From an uncultured Pelagibacteraceae bacterium (lineage in GTDB: Bacteria; Pseudomonadota; Alphaproteobacteria; Pelagibacterales; Pelagibacteraceae): 38,571 nt of DNA. The stretch spans positions 1-38,571 of the forward strand of contig CACNXP010000007.1 of NCBI GenBank assembly GCA_902624465.1, written 5' to 3'. This document shows positions 16,722 to 25,360 of this stretch, one piece after another (the stretch's first letter is position 1; every line of letters begins with the position of its first letter). Made by a program: the position numbers and the translations under genes. The notes below the pieces were generated by a model. It was not told the DNA's origin. It did not search any database and saw nothing but the letters and a program-made list of their open reading frames with translations.

Positions 16722-16813
16722 TGGCGGAAGAGGAGGGATTCGAACCCTCGGTACAAGTTTCCTCGCACGGTCATTTAGCAAACGACTGGTTTAAGCCTCT
16801 CACCCACTCTTCC
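16722..16813 (-). tRNA. tRNA-Ser(GCU), CCA end encoded
   Basis: Read on the minus strand, it forms a 7-bp acceptor stem, GGAAGAG with CTCTTCC. The anticodon stem is GTCGT with ATGAC (one G-T pair) around the 7-nt loop TTGCTAA, so the anticodon is GCT and it decodes AGC/AGU. A long variable arm (about GTGCGAGGAAACTTGTAC) is characteristic of serine tRNAs, and the T-arm contains GGTTCGAATCC. The discriminator G and CCA are encoded at 16722-16725. The 5' end is at 16813; its promoter must overlap the leader region of soxB. Confidence 0.96.
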
Positions 16814-16877
16814 AAGAAATTTGACGCTTTTGATTGTATTGAATAATCGATATTAATAAAGTAATTATTCAATAATT
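16814..16877. promoter_or_regulatory. soxB leader with 11-bp inverted repeat; shared with the tRNA-Ser promoter
   Basis: A perfect 11-bp inverted repeat, TATTGAATAAT (16837-16847) and ATTATTCAATA (16864-16874), is separated by 16 nt and ends three bases before the soxB ATG. In the mRNA it would form an AT-only hairpin covering the ribosome entry site; in DNA it could be an operator. On the minus strand, TACAAT (16833-16838) is a possible -10 box for tRNA-Ser. No Shine-Dalgarno precedes soxB. The repeat is certain, the function inferred. Confidence 0.5.
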
Positions 16878-18131
16878 ATGAAAAATAAGTATTCAATATT
16901 CTCACTAATAAAAAATGCTTTTTCTTATCACGAAAATTGGGAAAAAGCCTGGAAAGATCCTGCACCAAAAAAAGAATATGAAGCTGTAATCATTGGTGGT
17001 GGTGGTCATGGTTTAGCAACAGCTTATTATTTAGCAAAAAAACATAACATGAAAAATATTGCTGTTGTTGAAAAAGGATGGATTGGTGGAGGAAACACTG
17101 GAAGAAATACTACTATAATTAGATCAAATTATTTATGGGATGCTAGTGCTGGTCTTTATGATCATGCTCTTAAAATATGGGAAGGTCTTTCACAAGAGTT
17201 AAATTATAATGTGATGTTTAGTCAAAGAGGGGTAATGAATCTAGCTCATAATCTTCAAGATGTTAGAGACCTAAAAAGAAGAACACATGCAAACAGACTA
17301 AATGGCATTGATGCTGTTTATCTTAATACTGAAGAAGTTAAAAAATTCTGTCCAATAATTAATACCTCTCCTAATATAAGATATCCAGTTTTAGGTGGAA
17401 CATTACAAAGAAGGGCTGGAACTGCTAGACATGATGCAGTTGCGTGGGGATATGCCAGAGGTGCTGATGAAATGGGCGTTGATATAATTCAAAATTGTGA
17501 AGTAAAAGGAATTAAAAGAATTGGTGATTGTGTTGAAGGTATTGAAACAACAAAAGGATTTATTAAAACAAAAAAAATAGGTGTAGTTGCGGCAGGACAC
17601 TCAAGTGTTATTGCAAATATGGCTGGTTTAAAATTACCTTTGGAAAGTAAACCACTTCAAGCATTAGTATCTGAACCGGTTAAACCAATTATAGATACAG
17701 TTGTAATGTCTAACGCTGTTCATGCATACGTAAGTCAATCCGATAAAGGTGAGTTAGTTATTGGAGCAGGAACTGATGATTACGTGTCTTACTCACAAAA
17801 AGGAAGTCATGATATTGTGGAAGGAACTTTAAATGCAATTTTAGAGTTATATCCAATATTTAGTAGAATGAGAATGCTTCGTCAGTGGGGTGGTATAGTA
17901 GATATATGCCCTGATGCAAGCCCGATTATAAGTAAAACATCAATTAAAGGTTTATACTTTAATTGTGGTTGGGGAACAGGAGGTTTCAAAGCAACACCAG
18001 GTTCTGGAGATTTATTTGCTCACACAATTGCAAATGATGAACCTCATAAATTAAATGCTGCCTTTAATATAAATAGATTTGTCAGTGGTGATCTAGTTGA
18101 TGAACATGGTGCAGCTGCAGTTGCACACTAA
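16878..18131 (+). CDS. soxB: SoxB, sarcosine oxidase beta subunit (heterotetrameric)
   Basis: Flavoprotein subunit that oxidises sarcosine (N-methylglycine). The 417 residues begin with a short leader, then the FAD-binding motif [17 protein letters not shown] at 37-53 and the glycine-rich [24 protein letters not shown] block. His185 in [16 protein letters not shown] corresponds to the histidine that carries covalent FMN in Corynebacterium-type sarcosine oxidase. The C-terminus ([28 protein letters not shown]) fits the D-amino-acid-oxidase-like fold. It is the first gene of soxBDAG, and its TAA overlaps the soxD start by one base. Dimethylglycine-type dehydrogenases are relatives, but the four-subunit context settles the assignment. 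Confidence 0.95.
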   Translation: MKNKYSIFSLIKNAFSYHENWEKAWKDPAPKKEYEAVIIGGGGHGLATAYYLAKKHNMKNIAVVEKGWIGGGNTGRNTTIIRSNYLWDASAGLYDHALKIWEGLSQELNYNVMFSQRGVMNLAHNLQDVRDLKRRTHANRLNGIDAVYLNTEEVKKFCPIINTSPNIRYPVLGGTLQRRAGTARHDAVAWGYARGADEMGVDIIQNCEVKGIKRIGDCVEGIETTKGFIKTKKIGVVAAGHSSVIANMAGLKLPLESKPLQALVSEPVKPIIDTVVMSNAVHAYVSQSDKGELVIGAGTDDYVSYSQKGSHDIVEGTLNAILELYPIFSRMRMLRQWGGIVDICPDASPIISKTSIKGLYFNCGWGTGGFKATPGSGDLFAHTIANDEPHKLNAAFNINRFVSGDLVDEHGAAAVAH

Positions 18132-18406
18132 TGTTTTTAATTAATTGTCCTTTTTGTGGTGAGAGAGAACAAAGCGAATTTAAAGCAGGTGGTGAAGCTC
18201 ACATAGTAAGACCAAAACAACCAACAGAACTAAGTGATGATGAATGGGCAGAATATTTATTCATGAGAAAAAATATAAAAGGAGTTCAGTTTGAAAGATG
18301 GAATCATATTCATGGTTGTAGAAAATGGTTCAATATGGTTAGAGATACTTCAAACGACCAAATAAAAGCTGTATACAAAATGGGTGAGAAACCACCAGTA
18401 AAATAA
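18131..18406 (+). CDS. soxD: SoxD, sarcosine oxidase delta subunit
   Basis: Small zinc-binding subunit of heterotetrameric sarcosine oxidase, 91 residues. The zinc ligands are predicted as Cys6 and Cys9 (INCPFCGERE) with His59 and Cys63 (WNHIHGCRKWF), the spacing known for this subunit. The RPKQPTELSDDEWAEYLFMRKN block is highly typical. It is positioned between soxB (one-base overlap) and soxA (1-bp gap). It is structural in the complex and unlikely to be catalytic. Confidence 0.96.
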   Translation: MFLINCPFCGEREQSEFKAGGEAHIVRPKQPTELSDDEWAEYLFMRKNIKGVQFERWNHIHGCRKWFNMVRDTSNDQIKAVYKMGEKPPVK

Positions 18407-18407
18407 A

Positions 18408-21400
18408 ATGTCTAATAATTTAAGATTTAAAACAAGCAAATTCATTGATGAAACTTATCGAGTTTCTTTTAAGTTTAATAACAAAACATATTTTGGTTTT
18501 AAAGGTGATACTCTAGCATCAGCTTTATTGGCTAATGGCATTCATCTTGTAGGAAGAAGTTTCAAATATCATAGACCTCGAGGAATTATGACATCAGGTT
18601 CAGAAGAACCTAATGCAATAATTCAATTACATGATAACTCCTCAAGAACTGAACCCAATGTAAGAGCCACTGAGGTTGAAATTTATGAGGGTTTAGTTGC
18701 ATCTAGTCAAAATTGCTGGCCTAGCGTTAATTTTGATATTGGTGGAATTAACAATCTATTGTCCCCTATTCTACCTGCTGGATTTTACTATAAAACTTTT
18801 ATGTGGCCTGCAAGTTTCTGGGAGAAGTACGAATACTTTATAAGAAAATCTGCAGGTTTAGGTAAATCACCGAAAGTTGCTGATCCAGACATATATGAAC
18901 ATAATTATATTCATTGTGATGTTTTGGTAATAGGAGCTGGTATATCAGGAATTATGGCAGCCAAAATGGCAGCAAAAAATGGTTTTAAAACTCTTCTAGT
19001 TGATGAAAAATCTTATTTAGGTGGATCATCTATTTATGATAACTCAGAGTTTTCAAAGATTAACAATCAATTAACAAGTTCGTGGTTAGAAAAAGAGATC
19101 AATGAAATATCAAAACTAGAAAATTTAGAAATTAAAATAAGGACTAGTGTTGCAGCGTATCATGGTTACAACTTTTTATTAGCTCGTGAAAGTCTTACTG
19201 ACCATTTACCAATTAATCAAAGAGATAATAAAGTAAGGCATAGATTATTAAAAATTAGAGCTAAAAAAGTAATTACAGCTACTGGCTCAATAGAAAGACC
19301 ATTGATATTCGATAATAATGATCGACCAGGTATACTATTATCTTCAGCAATTAAGAAATATATCGATCTATATGGCGTAGCTTGTGGTGAAAATAATGTT
19401 CTTTTTACCAATAACGATACTGCATACGAAACTGCCATGAGCTTAATTCAAAGAGGAATTAAGATAAATGCAATAATTGATAATAGAGAACAAGTTGACT
19501 CTAAAATTTGTTACGAGGTTGAGAAAAATAATATTAAAATTTATAAAGGTTTTTCTGTTGTTGATACTTACGGATATAGAAGAATTAACAAAATATCCAT
19601 TATGAAACTTTCAAAAGATGGTCAAACAGTAATTGGGGACAAAACTAAATTAAATTGTGATTGTTTAGGTGTATCTGGTGGTTGGACCCCAGCAGTACAT
19701 TTGTTTACACAATCTGGAGGCAAATTAAAATTTAGAGAGGAAGACCAAGTATTCATTCCTGATGTCTACCCTTCAGATCAAATAAGTGTAGGGTCTTGCA
19801 ATGGAGACTTTGGTTTAGATGAAATAATAAAGAATACTTTATCTTCACTGAAGAAATTTCTTAATATAGATAATTCTGAATACAAAACTCTTGAAATTAT
19901 CTCAGGTTTAAATCAATCAAAGAGAAATATTTGGCTATTACCATCTGATAAAACCATAGGAAAAACTAAATCTTTTGTTGATTATCAAAATGATGCAACT
20001 TCAAAAGATATTAAATTAGCTCTAAGAGAAGGATTTAGATCTATAGAACATGTAAAAAGATACACCACTACAGGTATGGGAACTGATCAAGGTAAACTTG
20101 GTAATATGCATGCTTTAGGAATCATTTCAGAAACAGCCGGAACCAAAATGGGCGAACATGGCACTACCACTTTTAGACCTCCTTATACACCTCTTACTTT
20201 TGGAACTATTGTTGGAAGAAATGTAGGTGAATTTTTTGATATATTCAGACGTACTCCGATACATGATTGGCATGTTAAAAATAATGCTGAGTTTGAAAAC
20301 GTTGGTCAGTGGAAAAGAGCTTGGTACTATCCCAAAGAAAATGAAAACATGCATCAAGCAGTACAAAGAGAAAGTAAAGCCGCCAGAGACTCAGCGGGTA
20401 TTCTAGATGCATCTACATTGGGAAAAATTGATATTCAAGGCACTGATGCCTCAGAATTTTTAAATCGTGTTTATACTAATGCTTGGTCAAAGCTTGCTGT
20501 TGGTAAATGTCGTTATGGTTTAATGTTAAATGAGGATGGAATGGTTTATGATGATGGAGTAACAACTAGACTAGGTGAAAATCACTATATAATGACTACT
20601 ACTACTGGTGGAGCAGCTAATGTATTAGGAAAACTTGAAGATTATCTTCAAACAGAATGGCCTGAGTTAGATGTCTATCTATCTTCTGTGACTGATCATT
20701 ATGCTACAATAAGTGTTTGCGGTCCTAATAGTAAAAAAATTGTCTCAAAAGTTATTCCTGATTTAGATTTTTCTGACGAAAATTTTCCACATATGTCTTT
20801 TAAAAATGCAAAAATTGGAAATATTAAATGTAAAGTAATGAGGATTAGTTTTACCGGAGAACAAAGTTATGAAATTAATATTCAAGCAAATTTTGGAAAA
20901 TCTGTTTGGGAAAAATGTATGGACGCTGGTAAAGATTTCAATATTACACCTTATGGAACTGAAACGATGCACTTATTAAGAGCAGAGAAAGGTTTTATAA
21001 TAGTTGGTCAAGATACAGATGCAACACTGACACCAATTGATTTACAAATGGACTGGATAGTAAGTAAAAAAAAATACGATTTTATTGGAAAAAGATCATT
21101 ATATAGATCTGATACAATTAGAGAAGATAGAAAACAATTGGTTGGTTTATTGACAGAAAATCCAGAGGAAGTTTTAGAGGAAGGTGCGCAAATAGTTTCT
21201 GATGTAAAAAAGTCACCTATTGAAATGCTTGGACATGTAACCTCAAGTTATTACAGTCCAAATTTAAAAAAATCCATTGCATTGGGTGTTGTTAAAAGTG
21301 GGAAAAATATGCTTGGGCAAAAATTAATTATACCAATGGAAAATAAAAACATAAATGTAATCGTAGCTGATCCTGTTTTTTTTGATAAAGAGGGAAAAAG

Positions 21401-21419
21401 ATTAAATGCTAAATTATAA
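18408..21419 (+). CDS. soxA: SoxA, sarcosine oxidase alpha subunit
   Basis: Large subunit that binds NAD and tetrahydrofolate and converts the methyl group released from sarcosine to 5,10-methylene-THF. The 1003 residues run in this order: an N-terminal ferredoxin-like fold (LASALLANGIHLVGRSFKYH, without a 2Fe-2S cysteine set); a Rossmann motif DVLVIGAGISGIMAAK at about 171-186; a second dinucleotide region near 330-350; and a C-terminal GcvT-like aminomethyltransferase domain from about 590 (GMGTDQGKLGNMHALGI just upstream, then IHDWHVKNNAEFENVGQWKRAWYYP). Length is normal for the family. It overlaps soxG by 14 bp. Formation of methylene-THF ties it to glyA and folK in this window. Confidence 0.96.
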   Translation: MSNNLRFKTSKFIDETYRVSFKFNNKTYFGFKGDTLASALLANGIHLVGRSFKYHRPRGIMTSGSEEPNAIIQLHDNSSRTEPNVRATEVEIYEGLVASSQNCWPSVNFDIGGINNLLSPILPAGFYYKTFMWPASFWEKYEYFIRKSAGLGKSPKVADPDIYEHNYIHCDVLVIGAGISGIMAAKMAAKNGFKTLLVDEKSYLGGSSIYDNSEFSKINNQLTSSWLEKEINEISKLENLEIKIRTSVAAYHGYNFLLARESLTDHLPINQRDNKVRHRLLKIRAKKVITATGSIERPLIFDNNDRPGILLSSAIKKYIDLYGVACGENNVLFTNNDTAYETAMSLIQRGIKINAIIDNREQVDSKICYEVEKNNIKIYKGFSVVDTYGYRRINKISIMKLSKDGQTVIGDKTKLNCDCLGVSGGWTPAVHLFTQSGGKLKFREEDQVFIPDVYPSDQISVGSCNGDFGLDEIIKNTLSSLKKFLNIDNSEYKTLEIISGLNQSKRNIWLLPSDKTIGKTKSFVDYQNDATSKDIKLALREGFRSIEHVKRYTTTGMGTDQGKLGNMHALGIISETAGTKMGEHGTTTFRPPYTPLTFGTIVGRNVGEFFDIFRRTPIHDWHVKNNAEFENVGQWKRAWYYPKENENMHQAVQRESKAARDSAGILDASTLGKIDIQGTDASEFLNRVYTNAWSKLAVGKCRYGLMLNEDGMVYDDGVTTRLGENHYIMTTTTGGAANVLGKLEDYLQTEWPELDVYLSSVTDHYATISVCGPNSKKIVSKVIPDLDFSDENFPHMSFKNAKIGNIKCKVMRISFTGEQSYEINIQANFGKSVWEKCMDAGKDFNITPYGTETMHLLRAEKGFIIVGQDTDATLTPIDLQMDWIVSKKKYDFIGKRSLYRSDTIREDRKQLVGLLTENPEEVLEEGAQIVSDVKKSPIEMLGHVTSSYYSPNLKKSIALGVVKSGKNMLGQKLIIPMENKNINVIVADPVFFDKEGKRLNAKL

Positions 21420-21969
21420 CCATACAATAAAAGAGGAAAAATCATATCAAGGTTTGCAATTAAGTGAAATGAAGCCTGTTATGAAATTGATAGTAAGGGG
21501 TAAAAAAAGAGAATTTTTATCAGCTATTGGTAAATCTTTAAATATGGTTTTACCCACAAAAGCAAATACTTCTACTCAAAGTGAAAAATTGACTGCCTTA
21601 TGGTTGAGTCCTGATGAATGGATGATTTTTTCAAATGGTGTTGTTAAAGAAAATACAAACTCGTATGACACCGAAACGATTTTAAATAAAAACATATCTA
21701 AATTAGATTTAGGAGCTATAGTGGACGTTACAGATCAATTTGTAAGGATTAATCTTAAAGGAGACAAAATATATAACCTCTTTCAAACAGGCTCTCCTTT
21801 TAATTTTAATGATTTTAAAAGTAAAATTGGCTCTGTAACCCAAACAATTCTCGCAAAAATAGACGTAATTATTCACAATCAAAATAAAAATGAGGTGAAT
21901 TTGTTTGTCAGACGCTCATTTTCTGAACATTTATTTGCATGGATGAATGATAGTGCGTCAAGATTATAG
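21406..21969 (+). CDS. soxG: SoxG, sarcosine oxidase gamma subunit
   Basis: Gamma subunit of heterotetrameric sarcosine oxidase, 187 residues. It resembles the GcvT fold: ALWLSPDEWMIFS is the family hallmark, followed by GAIVDVTDQFVRINLKG and, at the C-terminus, FVRRSFSEHLFAWMNDSASRL. The N-terminus overlaps the soxA end by 14 bp in another frame, implying coupled translation. It is weakly conserved in sequence, so identification rests on the motif plus the operon. The next gene, an ABC binding protein, starts only 34 bp downstream. Confidence 0.92.
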   Translation: MLNYNHTIKEEKSYQGLQLSEMKPVMKLIVRGKKREFLSAIGKSLNMVLPTKANTSTQSEKLTALWLSPDEWMIFSNGVVKENTNSYDTETILNKNISKLDLGAIVDVTDQFVRINLKGDKIYNLFQTGSPFNFNDFKSKIGSVTQTILAKIDVIIHNQNKNEVNLFVRRSFSEHLFAWMNDSASRL

Positions 21970-22003
21970 TCACATTTAGATCTGTAATAAGTTAATAGAA
22001 ATA

Positions 22004-22771
22004 ATGAAAAAATTATTTTTAATAGCAATATTTGCTCTTTTACCCTTTTCACTTAATGCGGAATCTAATTTAGATAAAATTTTATCTTCTGGAACACTAA
22101 AAGTCGGTACTACTGGAGATTGGGATCCTATGTCAATTAAAGACCCTGCAACTAATAAATATAAGGGTTTTGATATTGATGTTATGAAACAACTTGCAAA
22201 AGATATGGGTGTTAAAGTTGAGTTTGTGCCTGCAGAGTGGAAAACTATCGTTTCAGGAATAACATCTGAGAGATATGACATTTCTACTAGTGTTACAAAG
22301 ACACCGAAGAGAGCTGAAGTAGCTGGTTTCACTGATACATATTACAAATATGCAACTGTGCCCCTTGTTCTCAAAAAGAATTTAAAAAAGTTTTCAACAT
22401 GGGACTCGCTTAATAAATCAAATGTAACAATTGCAACTACTCTTGGTACTTCTCAAGAGGAAAAGGCGAAAGAATTTTTTCCAAAATCAAAATTAAACTC
22501 TGTAGAGGCGCCAGCAAGAGACTTTCAAGAAGTTTTAGCAGGTAGAGCTGATGGTAACATCACAAGCTCAACAGAGGCAAATAAATTGGTTATTAAATAT
22601 CCTCAGTTAGCAATCGTTCCAGATGGTGGAAAAAATCCAGCATTTTTAGCAATGATGGTGCCAAAAGGTGATACTAAGTGGAATGATTATGTAAATAAAT
22701 GGATACAGGATAAAAAATCCTCAGGTTTCTTCACTAAGTTATTAGCTAAATATAATCTTAAAAGCTTATAA
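22004..22771 (+). CDS. Periplasmic amino-acid-type ABC transporter substrate-binding protein (family 3)
   Basis: A 255-residue exported solute receptor. The signal peptide spans about residues 1-19 ([16 protein letters not shown]). The mature protein has the family 3 pattern: [20 protein letters not shown], then [20 protein letters not shown], and the [16 protein letters not shown] hinge region. Ligands of this family are amino acids, opines and related zwitterions. It lies 34 bp after soxG on the same strand, which suggests a substrate connected with sarcosine or other methylated amines, but nothing in the sequence fixes the ligand. A weak AT hairpin follows its stop, as is common between a highly expressed binding protein and its permease. 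Confidence 0.9.
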   Translation: MKKLFLIAIFALLPFSLNAESNLDKILSSGTLKVGTTGDWDPMSIKDPATNKYKGFDIDVMKQLAKDMGVKVEFVPAEWKTIVSGITSERYDISTSVTKTPKRAEVAGFTDTYYKYATVPLVLKKNLKKFSTWDSLNKSNVTIATTLGTSQEEKAKEFFPKSKLNSVEAPARDFQEVLAGRADGNITSSTEANKLVIKYPQLAIVPDGGKNPAFLAMMVPKGDTKWNDYVNKWIQDKKSSGFFTKLLAKYNLKSL

Positions 22772-22793
22772 AAAAATTAGTAATTAATTTTTT
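22771..22793 (+). terminator. AT-only hairpin with T-run between binding protein and permease (possible attenuator)
   Basis: Arms AAAAAATTA (22771-22779) and TAATTTTTT (22785-22793) form a perfect 9-bp stem with a 5-nt loop GTAAT; the 3' arm ends in six T and is followed by ATTCTTT. With no G-C pairs it would be a weak terminator, more likely reducing permease expression or protecting the 3' end of the binding-protein mRNA than ending transcription outright. Confidence 0.45.
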
Positions 22794-22811
22794 ATTCTTT
22801 ATAAGTTAAGA

Positions 22812-23543
22812 GTGAAAAATCTATTCTTATTAATTCTATTTTTTCCATTAACTTCATGCGGTAAAAGTGAACTAAATTGGCTAATCTTATCACCAAATAA
22901 CATCGAAGGATTAACTAATCTAAAATTTTTATTAAGTGGTTTAACAACTACAATATTTATTAGTATAATTTCGATTTTTATCTCAATAATTATTGGTCTA
23001 TTAGTAGCAATTCCGTCGTTAGCTAAAAATAAATTCTTAACCTACCTTAATATTGGTTATGTTGAAATTGTAAGAGCGGTACCTTTACTAGTTTTGATTT
23101 TGTGGATCTATTATGGTCTTCCAATCATGACGGGTATAAGTTTTAGTCCATTCGTTTCTGGTATCATAGCTCTATCAATTAGCGAAAGTGCTTTCCAGGC
23201 AGAAATATTTAGAGCAGGAATTAATTCAATAAAAAAATCTCAATGGGAAGCTGGAAGCTCTTTAGGATTAGGTTTTTTAAGAAAATTAAGATTAGTTATT
23301 CTACCTCAAGCAATAAAAAATATTTTACCAGCTATAGGTAATCAATTTGTGTATGTACTTAAAATGTCCTCTCTTGTGTCTATAATTGGTATCGGAGATT
23401 TAACAAGAAAAGCTAATGAGTTAGTTGTGACAACTTATAGACCATTGGAAATATATACATTTCTAATTCTTGAATATTTAGTCTTGATATTAATTGTTTC
23501 TTATCTAGTCAGAAAATTAGAAAAAAAATTACAAAAAGATTAA
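22812..23543 (+). CDS. Amino-acid-type ABC transporter permease with lipoprotein-like N-terminus
   Basis: A 243-residue inner-membrane permease of the HisM/GlnP group. The domain from about residue 38 (LKFLLSGLTTTIFISIISIF) onward shows about five membrane segments, VEIVRAVPLLVLILWIYYGLP, ALSISESAFQAEIFRAGINSI and the EAA loop WEAGSSLGLGFLRKLRLVILPQA that docks the ATPase. The start is GTG at 22812. The first 20 residues (MKNLFLLILFFPLTSCGKSE) look like a lipoprotein signal with Cys16 in a lipobox-like PLTSC, unusual for a permease. No later start codon would keep the N-terminal membrane segment. The partner ATPase gene is not adjacent: the next gene converges with a 4-bp overlap. Confidence 0.88.
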   Translation: MKNLFLLILFFPLTSCGKSELNWLILSPNNIEGLTNLKFLLSGLTTTIFISIISIFISIIIGLLVAIPSLAKNKFLTYLNIGYVEIVRAVPLLVLILWIYYGLPIMTGISFSPFVSGIIALSISESAFQAEIFRAGINSIKKSQWEAGSSLGLGFLRKLRLVILPQAIKNILPAIGNQFVYVLKMSSLVSIIGIGDLTRKANELVVTTYRPLEIYTFLILEYLVLILIVSYLVRKLEKKLQKD

Positions 23544-24019
23544 TTTTTTTTTCTATAGTTCCAAGGATATTCAAAAGTCATGCCCCACATACCATTTTTA
23601 TTTTTTTTGGCATAGTTCTCATCCTCAATAAATTTTGAAGAATATTTCCTGTAAGCAAAAGCATAACCTTTACGAACAAGATACTTAGATAAACTTTGAT
23701 TATTTACAAAACATTCAGCTAAAATTCTCTTATATCGATCTACACCTTCTTTAACGCATTTTACCTTGTTATTACTTATCTTGTTAATAAGTAATTTTTT
23801 TGCTTGTATTCCGCATTCAATAACTTCATCATTCCTATTGCATATTTGTCTTATTTCAGGTGTATCAATGCCGCTAAAACGAATTTTTTCATTGTTTAAA
23901 TGAATAGTGTCTCCATCAATGACTTTTACTTTATTAGAGTTAAGATCAAGATATGTTGCCCAAAAAAAAATTAGACAAATACTAGTAAGTAAAAAGACTT
24001 TTATTTTGTTTGAAAACAT
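23540..24019 (-). CDS. Secreted or membrane-anchored thermonuclease-like nuclease (SNase fold)
   Basis: A 159-residue protein with an N-terminal hydrophobic segment (VFLLTSICLIFFWATYL, residues 8-24) acting as signal or anchor. The nuclease domain has VKVIDGDTIHL, IRFSGIDTPEIRQIC and DRYKRILAECF, giving Arg47, Glu55 and Arg98 at the positions of the staphylococcal nuclease catalytic residues and Asp36/Asp52 for calcium. Four cysteines (60, 69, 88, 103) could form disulfides in the periplasm. It may degrade extracellular nucleic acids for phosphorus or nucleobases. The start lies 38 bp inside the end of the MATE gene; no alternative start would keep the signal segment. The stop overlaps the permease stop by four bases. 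Confidence 0.85.
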   Translation of the reverse strand: MFSNKIKVFLLTSICLIFFWATYLDLNSNKVKVIDGDTIHLNNEKIRFSGIDTPEIRQICNRNDEVIECGIQAKKLLINKISNNKVKCVKEGVDRYKRILAECFVNNQSLSKYLVRKGYAFAYRKYSSKFIEDENYAKKNKNGMWGMTFEYPWNYRKKN

Positions 24020-25352
24020 TATTCAAAAAATACCCAATAAACATTAAAACTGCAATTCCCATAAACCAATTTGTTACTAAAATTGTATAAAAAATATCTT
24101 CATAATCTCCTCCTTTAATATTAATCACATACCATAAACTTAAAAAAGGAAGGGCTGTTAATCTTAGAATGCTTAAATATAGACTATATAATGGTTTCTT
24201 TACTGCTTGGAATACTGCTGTAGTTATAAAAAAGACAGGATAAATTGGGCCAATTAATGCAGCAACCTTTAAGTATATAGCGCCATGCTTAATTGCCTCT
24301 GAGTTGTCTGTGAATAATGAGACTAAAAACTCTGCACCAAAAAAAATTACTATTCCTGAGCAGATCATAAAAGATGATCCAAAAAAAAGAGCTTTTCTAT
24401 ATAATTCTCTTAATCTATCATAATTTTTTGCTCCAAAATTTTGTCCACCAATAGATAATACTGCAGTATTTAATCCAATTACTGGAAGCAAAAAGACTTG
24501 TTCAATTCTTAAAGCAGCACCATAACCAGCAGTAGCTAAATCTCCAAATTGACCAATAAAGTAAAGAATATTAAATAAACCAACACCTATTAACAGCATG
24601 CTAAACATCACGGGAATTGTCTGATACAGGAGTTCACCTAGAAGATCAAATTTTGGAATAAAACACTCAGGTTTTAGATATTGTTTTAATTCACAACAAT
24701 AAACTTTATATGTCAAATATATAAGACCAATAAATTGTGCAACTACAGTGGCTATTGCAAGTCCAGCTATACCAAATGCTGGAATAAAACCATAACCGAA
24801 AATAAATAATGGATTTAAAAAGATATTTAAAAAGAAACTAAAAATTAAAACATTCCTATAACTTTTTGTATCTCCTTGTGCATTTAACGTTCCATTTAAA
24901 GAAATTTGTATCAAAACAATTATGGTTCCATAAAAAATTACATCTAGATATTTTCTAGTTAAAATAATTGCCTCTTGATCCGATCCCATAAGAGAAAGTA
25001 AAAAATCTGAAACATTCAAACCAAAAAAAGTAACTAAAATCGATAAGAAGATTGCAAAAATAATTGATTGGGCAATAAATAATGATGCCTTATTTTTGTT
25101 ATTAGCACCTAAATTATTTCCAATTAAAGTATTAGTTCCTGCAGTTAGTCCTACACCTATAGCAATAATCGTAAAATAAATTGGAAATGATTTTGCAATC
25201 GCTGCTATTGCTTCAGCAGATATTCTTCCCGCAAACCATGTATCTACTAAATTGTAAAAAGTTTGAAATAATGAACCAACACTTGCTGGTATAGTTACTT
25301 TTCTTAGTAAAAACCATATTGGATCTTTGGTTAATTTGAACGATTGTGACAA
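23982..25352 (-). CDS. MATE-family multidrug/toxin exporter
   Basis: A 456-residue integral membrane protein with about twelve hydrophobic segments arranged as two related halves, typical of MATE (MatE) exporters that use sodium or proton gradients. The start block KDPIWFLLRKVTIPASVGSLFQTFYNLVDTWFAG matches the family pattern P-x2-x5-L-x-N-x-V-D-T. Residues such as GLTAGTNTLIGNNLGANN and the equivalent GLNTAVLSIGGQNFGAKN in the second half show the internal repeat. The substrate cannot be predicted. It is 8 bp behind trhO and overlaps the nuclease gene by 38 bp. Confidence 0.93.
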   Translation of the reverse strand: MSQSFKLTKDPIWFLLRKVTIPASVGSLFQTFYNLVDTWFAGRISAEAIAAIAKSFPIYFTIIAIGVGLTAGTNTLIGNNLGANNKNKASLFIAQSIIFAIFLSILVTFFGLNVSDFLLSLMGSDQEAIILTRKYLDVIFYGTIIVLIQISLNGTLNAQGDTKSYRNVLIFSFFLNIFLNPLFIFGYGFIPAFGIAGLAIATVVAQFIGLIYLTYKVYCCELKQYLKPECFIPKFDLLGELLYQTIPVMFSMLLIGVGLFNILYFIGQFGDLATAGYGAALRIEQVFLLPVIGLNTAVLSIGGQNFGAKNYDRLRELYRKALFFGSSFMICSGIVIFFGAEFLVSLFTDNSEAIKHGAIYLKVAALIGPIYPVFFITTAVFQAVKKPLYSLYLSILRLTALPFLSLWYVINIKGGDYEDIFYTILVTNWFMGIAVLMFIGYFLNNVFKQNKSLFTY

Positions 25353-25360
25353 TTAAATCC

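Noticed and set aside
16722-16813. tRNA-Ser as integration site of a mobile element
   Set aside because: No integrase, no repeat of the tRNA 3' end within the window and no phage genes; only the neighbouring accessory-looking cassette hints at it, so no attachment site is annotated.
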